DNA of 53,294 nt from assembly GCA_002633005.1 (NCBI GenBank), contig NMRA01000288.1:491906-545199 (forward strand), given 5' to 3'. Position numbers and translations under genes: made by a program. The notes under the pieces were generated by a model, which did no database searches, was not told where the DNA came from, and saw nothing but the letters and a program-made list of their open reading frames with translations. Each line of letters opens with the position of its first letter. The first letter of the stretch is position 1. Origin of the DNA: Phoronis australis. Lineage: Eukaryota; Phoronida; Phoronidae. Shown piece after piece: positions 46,101-53,294 of the stretch.

Positions 46101-48925
46101 CAAACTTCACAGGCAATGCATACATGCGCTATTTTCGAAGTCGGATTGGCCAACTCCAAAAAACTTATAGCGTTTTCTCGAGTCGTTGATGGCTTAGAAA
46201 CCACCGATGTTCTTGTTTGTTACATAATAGAAACCTACAACGGTAAGGAATATTGTGAGAGCGATTTTATGAGAGTAAATGTGCAAATTCAATTTTCGTA
46301 GTTTAGCTGGTCGAACAGGGCAAAATGCAACTTTAAATATAGTATAAACAAGAACGGTCTGAGTGCACAACCTTTTCAAATACCAATTAAAAATTGGAAT
46401 AGATCAGTTAAGCCGACTGCTGTTTGAACACGATATTATGATTTTTATAAATAGATACAACACCTTGGTATCAAGTTTCTGTCAGTTCATCACAAGACCA
46501 AAATCACTTCTCGTCTGAGTAAGGAACAAGTCAAGACCAATTTTATAGTGGTAATGGAAAAAGACAAGTTTTATTTTCTTCGACAGAACGCGGGATTATC
46601 GCCGCTTTAATACTTTCATGCTACATTTTCCAATTCAGTCAACTCTGACATGAAACAAATCCGCATGAACTTGAATTCAAGTGTGCAAATTGTGTGTAAA
46701 CCAACCCTGAATTTCGTTCTGATACTCTGAAAGGTTCGGCATTTTACTTTCTCAGCGGCACATCCCATCAAAACCTATAGTCCAGTGGCCGCGGTTAAAA
46801 ACAAAACCTATTTCTGAGTCACGTTACGTTTCTACATTTACTCAGTTTTGGTCTCGAAAGAGTATCGACATCAAATTGGCAGTATCCATATCGTATTGGT
46901 ATCTTACCGATTTTTTAATAATAGTACTCAACCCTTGTTCTACGGATTTTCTAGGATGTGTTTTGACCACTGTTTCACTGAAACGTTTTTCACAAAGTGC
47001 CAGACCACCAAACTGTTGAAAGCAACGGTATATCCACGATACCAAATTTTCCATCCCCTTCTCAGATTACGTTCAAAGTGGTAGTGTGCTCAATTCACCG
47101 CAAGTCCGCCGACAAGATTAGGCACTCCGGTTAAATATTCCATAGCCAAATGATAGTGGAAAAGCTACGTCCATCCAATTTGACAGCATTTGATTTATTT
47201 TAGTTTCCCTGGCCGGGTGGTGTGGCGCCCCTTGCCGTGGATGACGTTTTTTAAGCCTCTCTGCCATCTGCAAGACAAGCCTACATATCTCCCACCAGAA
47301 ATGGCGCTCCTAGTGTGATTGAAAAAAACTGACCTGTTACAACCCCCACTTCGTCGGTCTTAACACTTTCGAACCCTTTAAGGACGGTCTCAACGGCCAC
47401 GCGATAGTACCTTCCTGATACGCAGCCATAACACCTCCCGCTGTTACCATTAACCTCCGACTCCATGCGATTTCCGTTCTCGTCTAGACAGACCATATTG
47501 TACTTCTCCCAGTTGCCTTGTGCATGAGTCCAGTTTACCCAAATATCGCTGGATGTCGTGTTAACCAGTTTCACACGTGTTACTTTTGCAAGAGCTGGTA
47601 AGCAAGCAAAACACACTGGTAGTTAAAAGACTTGCTGCGAGTTTTCCCAACTAATTAAGGAAACTGGAACACAATCGCCATCTTGCAGCTAAACACGAGT
47701 AAGGTATATAACCCTACGTGTGGAAAACCAGCCTGTGGTCTTGTATACCTAAGGTGGATTCCCACTCTGCAGTAACATAGCGTCAAGGGAAGTGGGACAA
47801 AAATTTAGCATGCTTTTCATCTTGCAAAAGGTCTATTGGCCCTGCAGTAAGACGCATTACATATTAAAAAGCAAATGTTTTACTATTTTGCAAGTGAAAG
47901 TCAACATCGTGTGGTAATCAACAGGGATCACTTTCGTGACACTTTCATCTGCGCCCAGTAAAACAGAGGGAGGGTGAGGGAGGGACGGAGGGAGGGAGGG
48001 AGACAGGGATGTTGACTGAGAGAGAGGGGGAGAGAGATGGAGGGAGACCCAAGGGAGAGACGAGCAGTGGCAGGGGGTGAAGAGGGACGAATGGGTGACG
48101 GAGAAAGATAACGCAGGAGGTAGGGAAGGAGGGAAGGGACAGACGGACGGAGGGGAGAGGGCAGACGGTAGGGGAGAACAGGAGAAGGCAGACGCTAGGG
48201 GAGAACAGGAGAGGGCAGACGGTAGGGGAGAACAGGGTAGGAAGAAAGAGAAAGAGAGAGGAGGCCACGAACGGAGGAAGGAGGGAATGTAGTTATCAAT
48301 TGGGAGACTGTTTTTAAAATCGGAAAAGAACCTGCGCATTAATTTTTTAAAATGTTTTACTGGTCTGGCGTGAAGCACACGTAAAATGTTCTGTTAGTCT
48401 GGCGAAAAGACTCACAGCCCTTTCCAGTGCCTGCGCTCACTTGTTTCTGGGAAATTGCCCCGAGGGTAAGATAATCCGGCGCATGCGGTAATGCAATCAA
48501 TAATTGATCCGGAGCAACCTGACCATAAATTTCTAATTGCCTGTAATTTTCGAGGTACTGAAACTTGCGCCTGATTAGCGTGTTGCCAGAAGAACACAGA
48601 ATTCAGGTGAATCAATCAAACATCTTACCTGTGCTGTTGTTAATGACCACCGTGGCGCTTCTCTTTGAGCTCTTTAAGGCGTCACTCTTAAATTCATTAT
48701 AAATCGCTATTTTGAACTTTGTTCCCGGTACGCCTTCAAAATGAGCATTGGTCCCTTGGCTTTTCTGAAGAGTCATAGATGCTGGTGCAGTTACTCCACG
48801 AATCTCTTCCTGCATAAACGTCAAGTGAGTGTGGGTGTAACCGCCTTTGAACGGTTGCTTCCATTCAACAACTACGCCAGTACTATTCACGAAATTGATG
48901 GCGACACTTTTCGGTGGCAAAGGTA
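30947..48925 (-). CDS. 3' part of a multi-FN3 single-pass membrane receptor gene
   Basis: Eight exons on the minus strand: 48925-48629, 47594-47334, 45624-45355, 42957-42685, 38796-38515, 36467-36201, 35229-34939 and 31128-30947. The first seven each encode one fibronectin type III domain and are all phase 1-1. The last encodes a stalk, one hydrophobic helix and a tail of about 12 residues. Every boundary is AG/GT and the frame stays open throughout (2123 nt). No start codon or signal peptide is in the window, so the 5' end lies beyond 53294. Four domains (exons 2, 3, 4 and 6) share a Cys pair, the other three lack it. The product should be an extracellular adhesion or receptor-type protein with almost no cytoplasmic part. 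FN3 repeats and phase resemble receptor phosphatase or adhesion ectodomains, but no such enzymatic domain is present, so no gene name is given. Confidence 0.8.
32429..32734 (-). pseudogene. Cys-rich C-terminal fragment of an unnamed multi-copy family
   Basis: The frame ends with RCKCKKNMCAGKLSLCCN, then CTEICSCNNCSN before the stop. Regularly spaced CxC pairs of this sort (a CXC/CRC-like metal-binding tail) close many members of the unnamed family whose middle part is seen in element A. The upstream SLIDHSWLLGGGALQLK fits no domain I know. It is probably the end of a larger, decayed gene carried by element B. Confidence 0.45.
32890..33190 (-). pseudogene. Possible N-terminal-type domain fragment inside element B
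   Basis: Leftward reading gives AIKNRKTTIVKNDE and FCLEFIESKFLTRGHVLCLS followed by KLKQDFEAVLQKAGV. Charged helical blocks ending in LxxxFxxxLxxAGV occur in unnamed multi-copy invertebrate proteins. An in-frame stop follows HEVI near 32922. The assignment is tentative. Confidence 0.35.
34939..35229 (-). CDS. FN3 exon 7 (membrane-proximal domain)
   Basis: 97 codons, phase 1-1. Reads PLPPSDVRAIASNQSISVSW, then APPRGMYTHYVINYDP and ends VVKVSVAIP. The Pro-rich A strand, the Trp of strand B (SVSW) and the Tyr of strand C (THYVINY) are classic FN3. No paired Cys. It joins directly to the transmembrane exon in phase 1. Confidence 0.85.
35288..36076. mobile_element. Near-perfect palindrome of two head-to-head Penelope-like 3' ends
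   Basis: Arms 35326-35688 and 35714-36076 (363 bp each) are inverted copies around a 25 bp spacer, with at least one difference (KILDREENW on one arm, KTLDREENW on the other). Each arm encodes the C-terminal part of a Penelope-like GIY-YIG protein (HMASTDHSFAMEDV, NWFRRGVKEAIYERIENPS). ATTCAACCTGGTT occurs at 35275-35287 and 36077-36089, a 13 bp target duplication. It lies in the intron between FN3 exons 6 and 7. Inverted and partial tandem copies are known for Penelope-like elements. Confidence 0.85.
36201..36467 (-). CDS. FN3 exon 6 (Cys-pair type)
   Basis: 89 codons, phase 1-1. Reads VYMVRNVVVNNSASTEIFVS with W following, then ITCQSSQHNTISQ and SGKCAGLTPGVLYEVTVSTF, ending VVTITG. The LTPGxxYEVTV block is the typical FN3 E-F region. 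A Cys pair (TCQ and GKC) is shared with exons 2, 3 and 4. Confidence 0.87.
37042..37163 (-). CDS. Candidate alternative last exon with a hydrophobic C-terminus
   Basis: A weak acceptor (GCGAG) precedes 37163. From there the frame, in the same phase 1 as the FN3 donors, reads QSSSSPVTALKPQVTG then NWSWAIALILIVTEYVTVI and ends TRQR before TAA at 37042-37044. A Ser-rich stalk and terminal hydrophobic stretch would give an alternative membrane anchor, or a GPI signal, after FN3 exon 5. The acceptor has a poor pyrimidine tract, and chance is a real alternative. Confidence 0.25.
37523..37922. mobile_element. 400 bp palindromic MITE with GGCCCGGTCTC ends
   Basis: The left end GGCCCGGTCTCTAATCTTT and the reverse complement of the right end GGCCCGGTCTCCAATCTTT continue as near-matching arms of about 50 bp (ACTCGAAACG, AACTCGAAA, TTTGGCA). 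The interior repeats TCGAGTTC/CTCGAA words. No clear target duplication, no coding capacity. Confidence 0.7.
38515..38796 (-). CDS. FN3 exon 5
   Basis: 94 codons, phase 1-1. Reads PMPPTYSQFSTAPDLVWIAW, then DPPAQGDVTSYLVEYPSS and ends CHSQT. The strand-B Trp (WIAW) and strand-C Tyr (SYLVEY) are present; the E-F region is atypical (GPGYAKNVSLTLYSK). It lacks the Cys pair. The acceptor is ATATATTACAG and the donor GTAGGTG. Confidence 0.83.
38820..41280. other. Long intron between FN3 exons 4 and 5, mostly unassigned
   Basis: About 2.4 kb without a recognisable exon. A minus-strand GTGGTTACAG/gtgatt at about 40032-40055 resembles the end of an FN3 exon, but the codons before it do not read as an FN3 domain. 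AT-rich tracts lie at 40430-40470. Confidence 0.4.
41283..41912. repeat. Diverged tandem repeat array, units about 125-130 bp
   Basis: Successive units contain AAAATGG(C/A)CACTAGGAGG, CAGTGGTCAAATC, CGAAAATTCAATGG, TCATTGAAATC and ATATCATCCGGAAACGCTC. Unit starts are near 41290, 41415, 41600, 41730 and 41857. Units differ by substitutions and indels; one interval is longer. Confidence 0.7.
42685..42957 (-). CDS. FN3 exon 4 (Cys-pair type)
   Basis: 91 codons, phase 1-1. Reads LAKVTGVDASNTTTGSVFVT with WTDAQGNWGQYNLHCEDENG next, then CRKCTPGTVYRVTVETVLHG and ends AVTG. It is very similar to exon 2 (WTHAQGNWEKYNMVCLDENG, YYRVAVETVLKGFESV), showing recent exon duplication. The acceptor is GTCCACTCAG. 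Confidence 0.88.
43032..44082. mobile_element. Penelope-like element with inverted flanking copies
   Basis: Left arm 43032-43196 and right arm about 43917-44082 are inverted copies (GAGACGGTTCAGGTTAGACG, CGTTTCGGCCTG, AGGTAAGTGTAGACCTCGG). The plus strand at 43468 onward reads EHILATGHSISLES and KILAKEQNWYARKLKEI, a Penelope C-terminus. The minus strand at 43470-43200 reads LLVRPKDLTPMEKQCGVIYQ and HTYIG, the GIY-YIG region. Two opposed copies are therefore joined. A 280 bp segment is duplicated around an N at 43748. It lies in the intron between FN3 exons 3 and 4. Confidence 0.75.
43748..43748. other. Single-N junction between two near-identical 280 bp copies
   Basis: 43468-43747 and 43749-44028 match with one visible difference (43562 A, 43843 G) and abut exactly at the N. 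Confidence 0.9.
45355..45624 (-). CDS. FN3 exon 3 (Cys-pair type)
   Basis: 90 codons, phase 1-1. Reads PVIMGNLSLINGTSATTIKV with TWGNVPPLAGEYEIHC following, then YGECTGLVPGTQFNVTVVTK and ends YQAKTG. Potential N-glycosylation sites NLS, NGT and NVT are visible. The Cys pair is HC and GEC. Confidence 0.88.
47334..47594 (-). CDS. FN3 exon 2 (Cys-pair type)
   Basis: 87 codons, phase 1-1. Reads LAKVTRVKLVNTTSSDIWVN with WTHAQGNWEKYNMVCLDENG following, then GRCYGCVSGRYYRVAVETVL and ends GVVTG. Close relative of exon 4. The acceptor is GCTTACCAG and the donor GTCAGTTT. Confidence 0.88.
47960..48290. repeat. Purine-rich simple sequence with a 27 bp minisatellite
   Basis: GGGAGGGAGGGAG and GAGAGAGGG tracts fill 47965-48060. 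From about 48162 to 48238 a 27 bp unit (GGCAGACGGTAGGGGAGAAC plus AGGAGAA) repeats about three times. Open frames on either strand are low-complexity artefacts. It lies in the intron between FN3 exons 1 and 2. Confidence 0.85.
48629..48925 (-). CDS. FN3 exon 1 of those in the window
   Basis: 99 codons, phase 1-1. Reads PLPPKSVAINFVNSTGVVVE with WKQPFKGGYTHTHLTFMQEE following, then GVPGTKFKIAIYNEF and ends VVINNST. It has a Pro-rich start like exon 7 and no Cys pair. The acceptor ATTGCAG accepts from an exon to the right that is not seen, probably beyond 53294. Confidence 0.85.
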
Positions 48926-49149
48926 CTGCAATGATACAATTGTTTTTCCATAGTCTACAACTGCAAGTTACACATGCTAAACCCGAGCCCAAGATATTAA
49001 TTTCTGACAGAGAAAGGATTCACAAATGAGGGTATGCAACTGTTCATAAAGTCGCTAAAATCTATGGTCTGATGTCAAAAACAATTTTCTTCTCATGCGC
49101 ACGAGAACGTCCAAAGCAGCCTCATCGCGTTCGTCTCCTTCGTTTGCGG

Positions 49150-50170
49150 AATAAAAAAATTTCAGCGTGCAATTTTCTTGGTTGCCTTACTGTTTCGGTG
49201 TCGAAACTAATCCAACAACACTGAGTAAATTTATGAGTCTTCCAAGAAGCAATGGCGAATTGCTAGTTAGTTCGTCTAACACGAAAGATGAGGACAGCAG
49301 GGGTCTTGCAGTAGTACTGCATATTAAGGGCGTTTCTGAGGCGCTGAGTAGAGTGCACAGAAACTATGGGATCCAGGGGCAGATCCAGGATTTTGAGTTG
49401 GGGGGGCCAGGGCACGGGAATAACCAAAATTTCGATAAAATGTGGGGACGCAGAGACCTCAAAGGTTTGGGGTTGCGGACCTGTTGACTAAAAAAACGGT
49501 AAACGGGGTTTGTTCAGTTTGTTCAGGGCCTATACGTTTTTTATTTACCCCCGATGATCCCCTGCTTGCGCGCACCCGAACTCTCAAATGGTATCTGATA
49601 GAATTTTAGGGGAGCATGGCCCCCTTGCCCCCCACTAAATCCGCCACTGGGATCAAAGCGCCACCTGCTGTAATCAAACATATACTGGCGAGACCTCTAG
49701 AAATTTTAAATATCGCATCAAGGAACGTCAGACAGAGGTTGTGGCGGTGAATCTTAGCAAGTTTTTCACCACAGCCAATAAAAATTCTTTGCAATAACGC
49801 CTGTATTTTTCTTGGCAGCCTTACCGCTTTGACGTTGAAATTAATCCAATGAGACCGGGTAAATTTGTGGCGTCTTCCTATTAGCAGTGCCGAATTGCTA
49901 TTTAGTCTAAGGCCTAAAACTCGTTTCAACCTGGGTAAGAAACAAAGTGTGACCGATTTTGCAACGGCAATAAGTGATCTAACTGAAAAGTTGTTTTTTG
50001 GCAGAAAGCTTAGCTTCCGTTCTCCTGTAAGAGGATACAAACCCGGTTTTGACCTATTAATAGATAGGCATACAAAAAACGGCTTTCCCATCCAGTTCTC
50101 TGAAACAATCCTCAGTAACTCTCCACAGCTCTCAAAAGTCCGGAGGAAAATTCGAAAACTCCTTTCATAG
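49150..50170 (+). pseudogene. Penelope-like remnant with repeated segments, split by a MITE
   Basis: Rightward reading gives VVLHIKGVSEALSRVHRNYG up to 49368, then after the MITE CCNQTYTGETSRNFKYRIKE from about 49665, the start of a GIY-YIG region. The segment 49155-49270 resembles 49800-49920 (TTGGTTGCCTTACTGTTTCG versus TTGGCAGCCTTACCGCTTTG), a partial tandem structure like the pseudo-LTRs of Penelope elements. Stops make it non-functional. Confidence 0.6.
49374..49649. mobile_element. MITE, CAGGGGCGGAT family, with GGATC target duplication
   Basis: Starts CAGGGGCAGATCCAGGATTT and ends AAATCCGCCACTG. Direct repeat GGATC lies at 49369-49373 and 49650-49654. Same family as 13211-13374 (shared CCAGGATTTTGAGTTGGGGG and TTTTAGGGGAG). 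It is 276 bp and inserted into a Penelope-like remnant. Confidence 0.82.
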
Positions 50171-50382
50171 CCTGCTACACGGGCAAGCGTAACCTACGCT
50201 TTTAGCGAATTACACGGCAACTGTGGGAAAGACCACGTAGTAATGACCATAACATCCAATCTGTGACATACAGGTAGGGAGTATGCGTTTATAGTCTATT
50301 CCTGCCTTTAACTTGGAAGGTTGACGCCAACGATGCATTAGCACCAGAACGAGGCTTGGTTGAAGTCGTCAAAACAGACTCC

Positions 50383-50522
50383 CGTTCAGTAACGCTAGGA
50401 CCTCGTTAAATAGCAAGACTTTGCAAGATTACGTGAGATATTGCCGTGTATTTTAAATAACAGCACGTGACTTTGGCTAGATTTTAGCTAGGTCCTAGCA
50501 TAGGTCCTAGCGTTACTGAACG
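50383..50522. mobile_element. 140 bp foldback element with 21 bp perfect arms
   Basis: The first and last 21 bases (50383-50403 and 50502-50522) are perfect inverted copies starting CGTTCAGTAACGCTAGG. The interior includes a second AGGTCCTAGCATAGGTCC repeat. No coding capacity. Target duplication not evident. Confidence 0.75.
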
Positions 50523-51002
50523 CACGCCAGGGTTTAGTATCTTTTTAACTAAGAAAATGCATCGAGCATGACTAAATCCGCGAAACTTCAAGGTACAAAG
50601 TTAAACATAGTTGTATATTTGTTCTGATTGAATATACCGTGGTTTGCAATGAAATCAGCAACTAGAGTACAGACGACCGCAAGGCAGTGTAAACAACATC
50701 CCCAGGATATGTCAACATCACAGAAAATCCCTGCGGCTGTTAGCATAGACATACGTGAGATCGCCGCTTTGGCATAAGACTATAGAATTTTTGCCCTGGA
50801 ATGCCAACTCCTGCACGTGACCAATGTATTATTATTATTAGAGCATGCGACCCCGAGACTAGCCGCGAGAGTTTGCACGGAGAATTGCCTACTGTCAGCT
50901 CGACTCAGTTTTGATCGAGTGTTGGAGCTACCAAATCAAGCCTAATTTCAACGTTTAGTTTTTATTTTGATATTTTTGTTCATCAAGCGAAATTCTTGAG
51001 TT

Positions 51003-51012
51003 TGTGTGTGTT

Positions 51013-51074
<62 letters not shown>

Positions 51075-51079
51075 CTACG
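51003..51079. repeat. GT dinucleotide microsatellite
   Basis: About 75 bp of near-perfect (GT)n with one early TTT interruption. Any Cys/Val open frame over it is an artefact. Confidence 0.95.
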
Positions 51080-51302
51080 TGTGCATGTATTATTACTGTT
51101 TTCAATTGTTTCATGTAATGATTAATTTGGGCAATGTTCACCTGTTGCCTGTCGCCGAGATACCTTTTCCTAATTCAATTTCTGAGCAGTGAATATTATC
51201 TGTAGTATTTACCTAATATATACCCATGAAATACAATTTAAAAAATGAAAAGATTACCTTGTAAACAATCCAATCCAGTACTTTGTGTTGCTGACAGCGT
51301 AA

Positions 51303-51576
51303 CATGCGCGCACCCAGCCTTCAACATGGGGAGGCTCGAATTCCTCCCGATGTGGACCTTTTATTAAAAAATAGTCGGTCGACTAAAAAAAAGAAGAAAA
51401 GAGTTCCACAATCGGAGCTGTACGTGCTGCAAATTGCGCGTTTTCATCTTTTTACTGGACTTTTATCTCGTTTTCTCGGACTTTTTGTTTCTACGAGGCG
51501 GACCTTTTTGCCCACTTCGCCAAATGGGGGGGCTCGTTCGAGCACCCCGAGCCCCATCCCCCTGGGTGCGCGCATG
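51303..51576 (+). mobile_element. Complete MITE with 15 bp terminal repeats and CGTAA target duplication
   Basis: CATGCGCGCACCCAG (51303-51317) and CTGGGTGCGCGCATG (51562-51576) are perfect inverted repeats. CGTAA at 51298-51302 and 51577-51581 is a perfect 5 bp duplication. The interior holds GGACCTTTT-type repeats and poly-A/T runs shared with copies at 800, 4811 and 13772. It is the best reference copy of the family here. Confidence 0.92.
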
Positions 51577-51579
51577 CGT

Positions 51580-53294
51580 AAATTGCACTTTCAAATAGTC
51601 CCGCTCTTGGCGGACTGCTCCACTTTTTTAATTTTTCCCGCCATCTCGCCAGACCATCAAAATGTTCCGCTTTTTGACACACGGCGATACTGACATATTA
51701 TCATATACAACTGCAATTTCCCACGCGACATAGAACTGTTCCCCGTTCGAATAAAAAGGAACATTAAATTCATGGAGGTTTTGAGCCACCGCAACTGCTC
51801 ATTCCACTTAAAAAAGACGCCGTCGGGCGCCTTTTGGGTGCAACGCCTCTCGTTCGACAAAAACGCTGTCGGGACGTGTTTGTTTGTTGCGGCGATCATT
51901 TCAGCCTTGCTTTTTGACATAGGCCCAGATGTTTTGCTTTTTATCCGAATGGCCCGCTTTTCAAACAAGTTGTCCCGGTTTTTCATTCTCGAATCTTGAC
52001 AACTATGGAACAGGTGTTCATCTGTCTCTTTGTCATAAGCACTGGTATTTTCCAGAGTCCACTTTCTTTAGTAACATAACAATCGTAAAAATGTGTTCCG
52101 ATACCTGTTGTTTACGGTTTTACGGTAACGCACACTTCATGTATCTGGATTAGTACTAAGTTTTACTTTTTGAAGATATGACTTTATTTACAAGCTACTA
52201 TGGAAAGCCCTACACTGCTACTTATGTAATGATCTATCCACAGAACATGTTGAACCTACACAATAGATCTTTGCTCATTTTTTAACTATCAGGCAGCCTT
52301 TATCTGCAAATTCCGGATAGGTAGTTGGAGTAGTTAGTTAATCACATGTTCAGTGTAAATGTCACTGAATACTGAATGTCCAATTAATACGTAAAGATGT
52401 ATAATTTTTAATGAATGCCTGACTAAACTGTTCACAGAACCTGGAGGATCCATATTATAAAATCTTTGTCGTCATAGAGAAGAAATCTTTGGTGAATCAT
52501 TGAAATTATTTCCTTGCTGGTTCAACTAATCATTTACATAACCTCTCTGGTTCATTTCGTTTTTGTGTTTCTCTTTGGTAACACTTTTGGTTTTTAAAAT
52601 TAACAAGTATTTTTATACCAGTCAGGAATGCGAAAGTATGATTGTTTATGAATTAAATTATGCATCGTTTGCGTCTGCTTTAATCATACACCATCGGGAA
52701 CTGACGAAAGGCTTTATAATGACATGACTGTTATCAGGAAGAGATAACTAGGAAGGGACAACTGTTTTAGCGCATTTTAACGTGTTTTCAAAAGTGATTT
52801 CAAAAGTAAATGTTAAAGTCGTCTGGAATCTAAGCATTGTGTTTGAAAGCTTAACTCTTTATCTATAAAATGACACCACTTTGGTCCCCAAAGACTGCAT
52901 ATTAATGCTTTGAACATGACATGTTTTACCCTTCCAAATGATGCCTCTTCCCAGGCATGTACTCGGGCATGATCCTCTTTTTTGAACCAACAGATGTCAC
53001 TAATATATACAAATGAGGCTCGCATGTCCTACGTCATATGACGTTATGCGACGTGAACACTCAGGTGCCTTGAAACGCAGTTCTACCTGACTGGGCAGAT
53101 CTAAGAAAATTAAGAACTCACACAAGTTAAAGAACATTGAATGGTTTCACATGAAAATACATTTAATTGTAATTGGATACGCTTGTATGTGTGTAAGCGT
53201 GGACTTCGTCATTTTGCTTAAATCCAGATTTAGAAGCAGGTGTTAGTCAAGAAATTAGCTGCTTCCGCCACGGTGGCCGGTGGCGTGGCGTCCG
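51580..53294. other. Right end of the window, no gene recognised
   Basis: The part to about 52000 has odd runs such as GTTCCGCTTTTTGACAC and CCCGCTTTTCAAACAAG, which look like repeat DNA. The rest is AT-rich. A short minus-strand frame at 52813-53025 has no domain features. The 5' exons of the FN3 receptor were not found here. Confidence 0.4.

Noticed and set aside
47857-48378. Leu/Pro/Ser-rich frame of 173 codons on the minus strand
   Set aside because: It is the complement of purine-rich simple sequence and a 27 bp minisatellite.
49606-50091. Minus-strand frame of 161 codons
   Set aside because: It is antisense to the plus-strand Penelope remnant and crosses the end of a MITE.
51004-51192. 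Cys/Val repeat frame
   Set aside because: It is a translation of the GT microsatellite.
51657-51999. Frames of 109 (minus) and 75 (plus) codons over the same bases
   Set aside because: Both overlap repeat-like DNA next to the MITE; neither shows a known domain or a start context.

Overview
The window is eukaryotic and looks like a marine invertebrate, possibly a deuterostome such as a hemichordate, echinoderm or lancelet. The phylum is inferred only from spliced genes with long introns, abundant Penelope-like remnants and the recurring TAGGCCTAC-type word. It contains two host genes buried in many generations of mobile DNA. It also has two N gaps (13953-14035 and 24580-25377) and two single N bases (30128 and 43748), each of which sits between two nearly identical copies of one sequence.

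Region 1 (1-7550). A plus-strand gene with seven exons (1443-7453) can be built by hand. All splice phases match and the total is 1302 coding bases (433 codons plus stop). The product has a helical, charged, coiled-coil-like N-terminal part and a Ser/Thr/Pro-rich tail. I do not recognise the family. An intron carries a 235 bp MITE with a perfect 5 bp target duplication.

Region 2 (7551-13380). A minus-strand Penelope-like element (GIY-YIG part plus RT part) is split by a 4740 bp Ty3/gypsy-type LTR retrotransposon. That element has two identical 118 bp LTRs, a tRNA-Leu-like primer binding site, a CCTG target duplication and one long gag-pol frame. An amber stop at codon 12 follows the only obvious ATG. 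A short MITE follows.

Region 3 (13400-25700). This is a transposon graveyard. It holds fragments of Penelope-like elements, a decayed RT of a second family, and a 3.1 kb interval flanked by diverged inverted repeats. The interval carries a broken gene of a large unnamed metazoan family (motifs such as SPDTDVLVL and FHAFTGADNTGRF). A further pair of about 42 bp inverted repeats encloses the large gap.

Region 4 (25700-30640). Mostly featureless DNA, ending in the 3' end of a LINE that appears twice around a single N.

Region 5 (30900-48930, minus strand). The 3' part of a cell-surface receptor gene: seven single-exon fibronectin type III domains, all phase 1-1, then a last exon with a stalk, one transmembrane helix and a tail of about 12 residues. 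The gene start lies beyond the right edge. Its introns hold a 3.2 kb inverted-repeat element with a Cys-rich ORF, a near-perfect 750 bp Penelope palindrome with a 13 bp target duplication, a 400 bp palindromic MITE, a satellite-like array and another inverted Penelope pair.

Region 6 (48930-53294). A Penelope-like element split by a MITE, a 140 bp foldback element, a GT microsatellite, and a textbook 274 bp MITE with 15 bp terminal repeats. The most unusual content is the pair of inverted-repeat elements carrying pieces of the unnamed gene family, and the nested insertions dated by clean target duplications.
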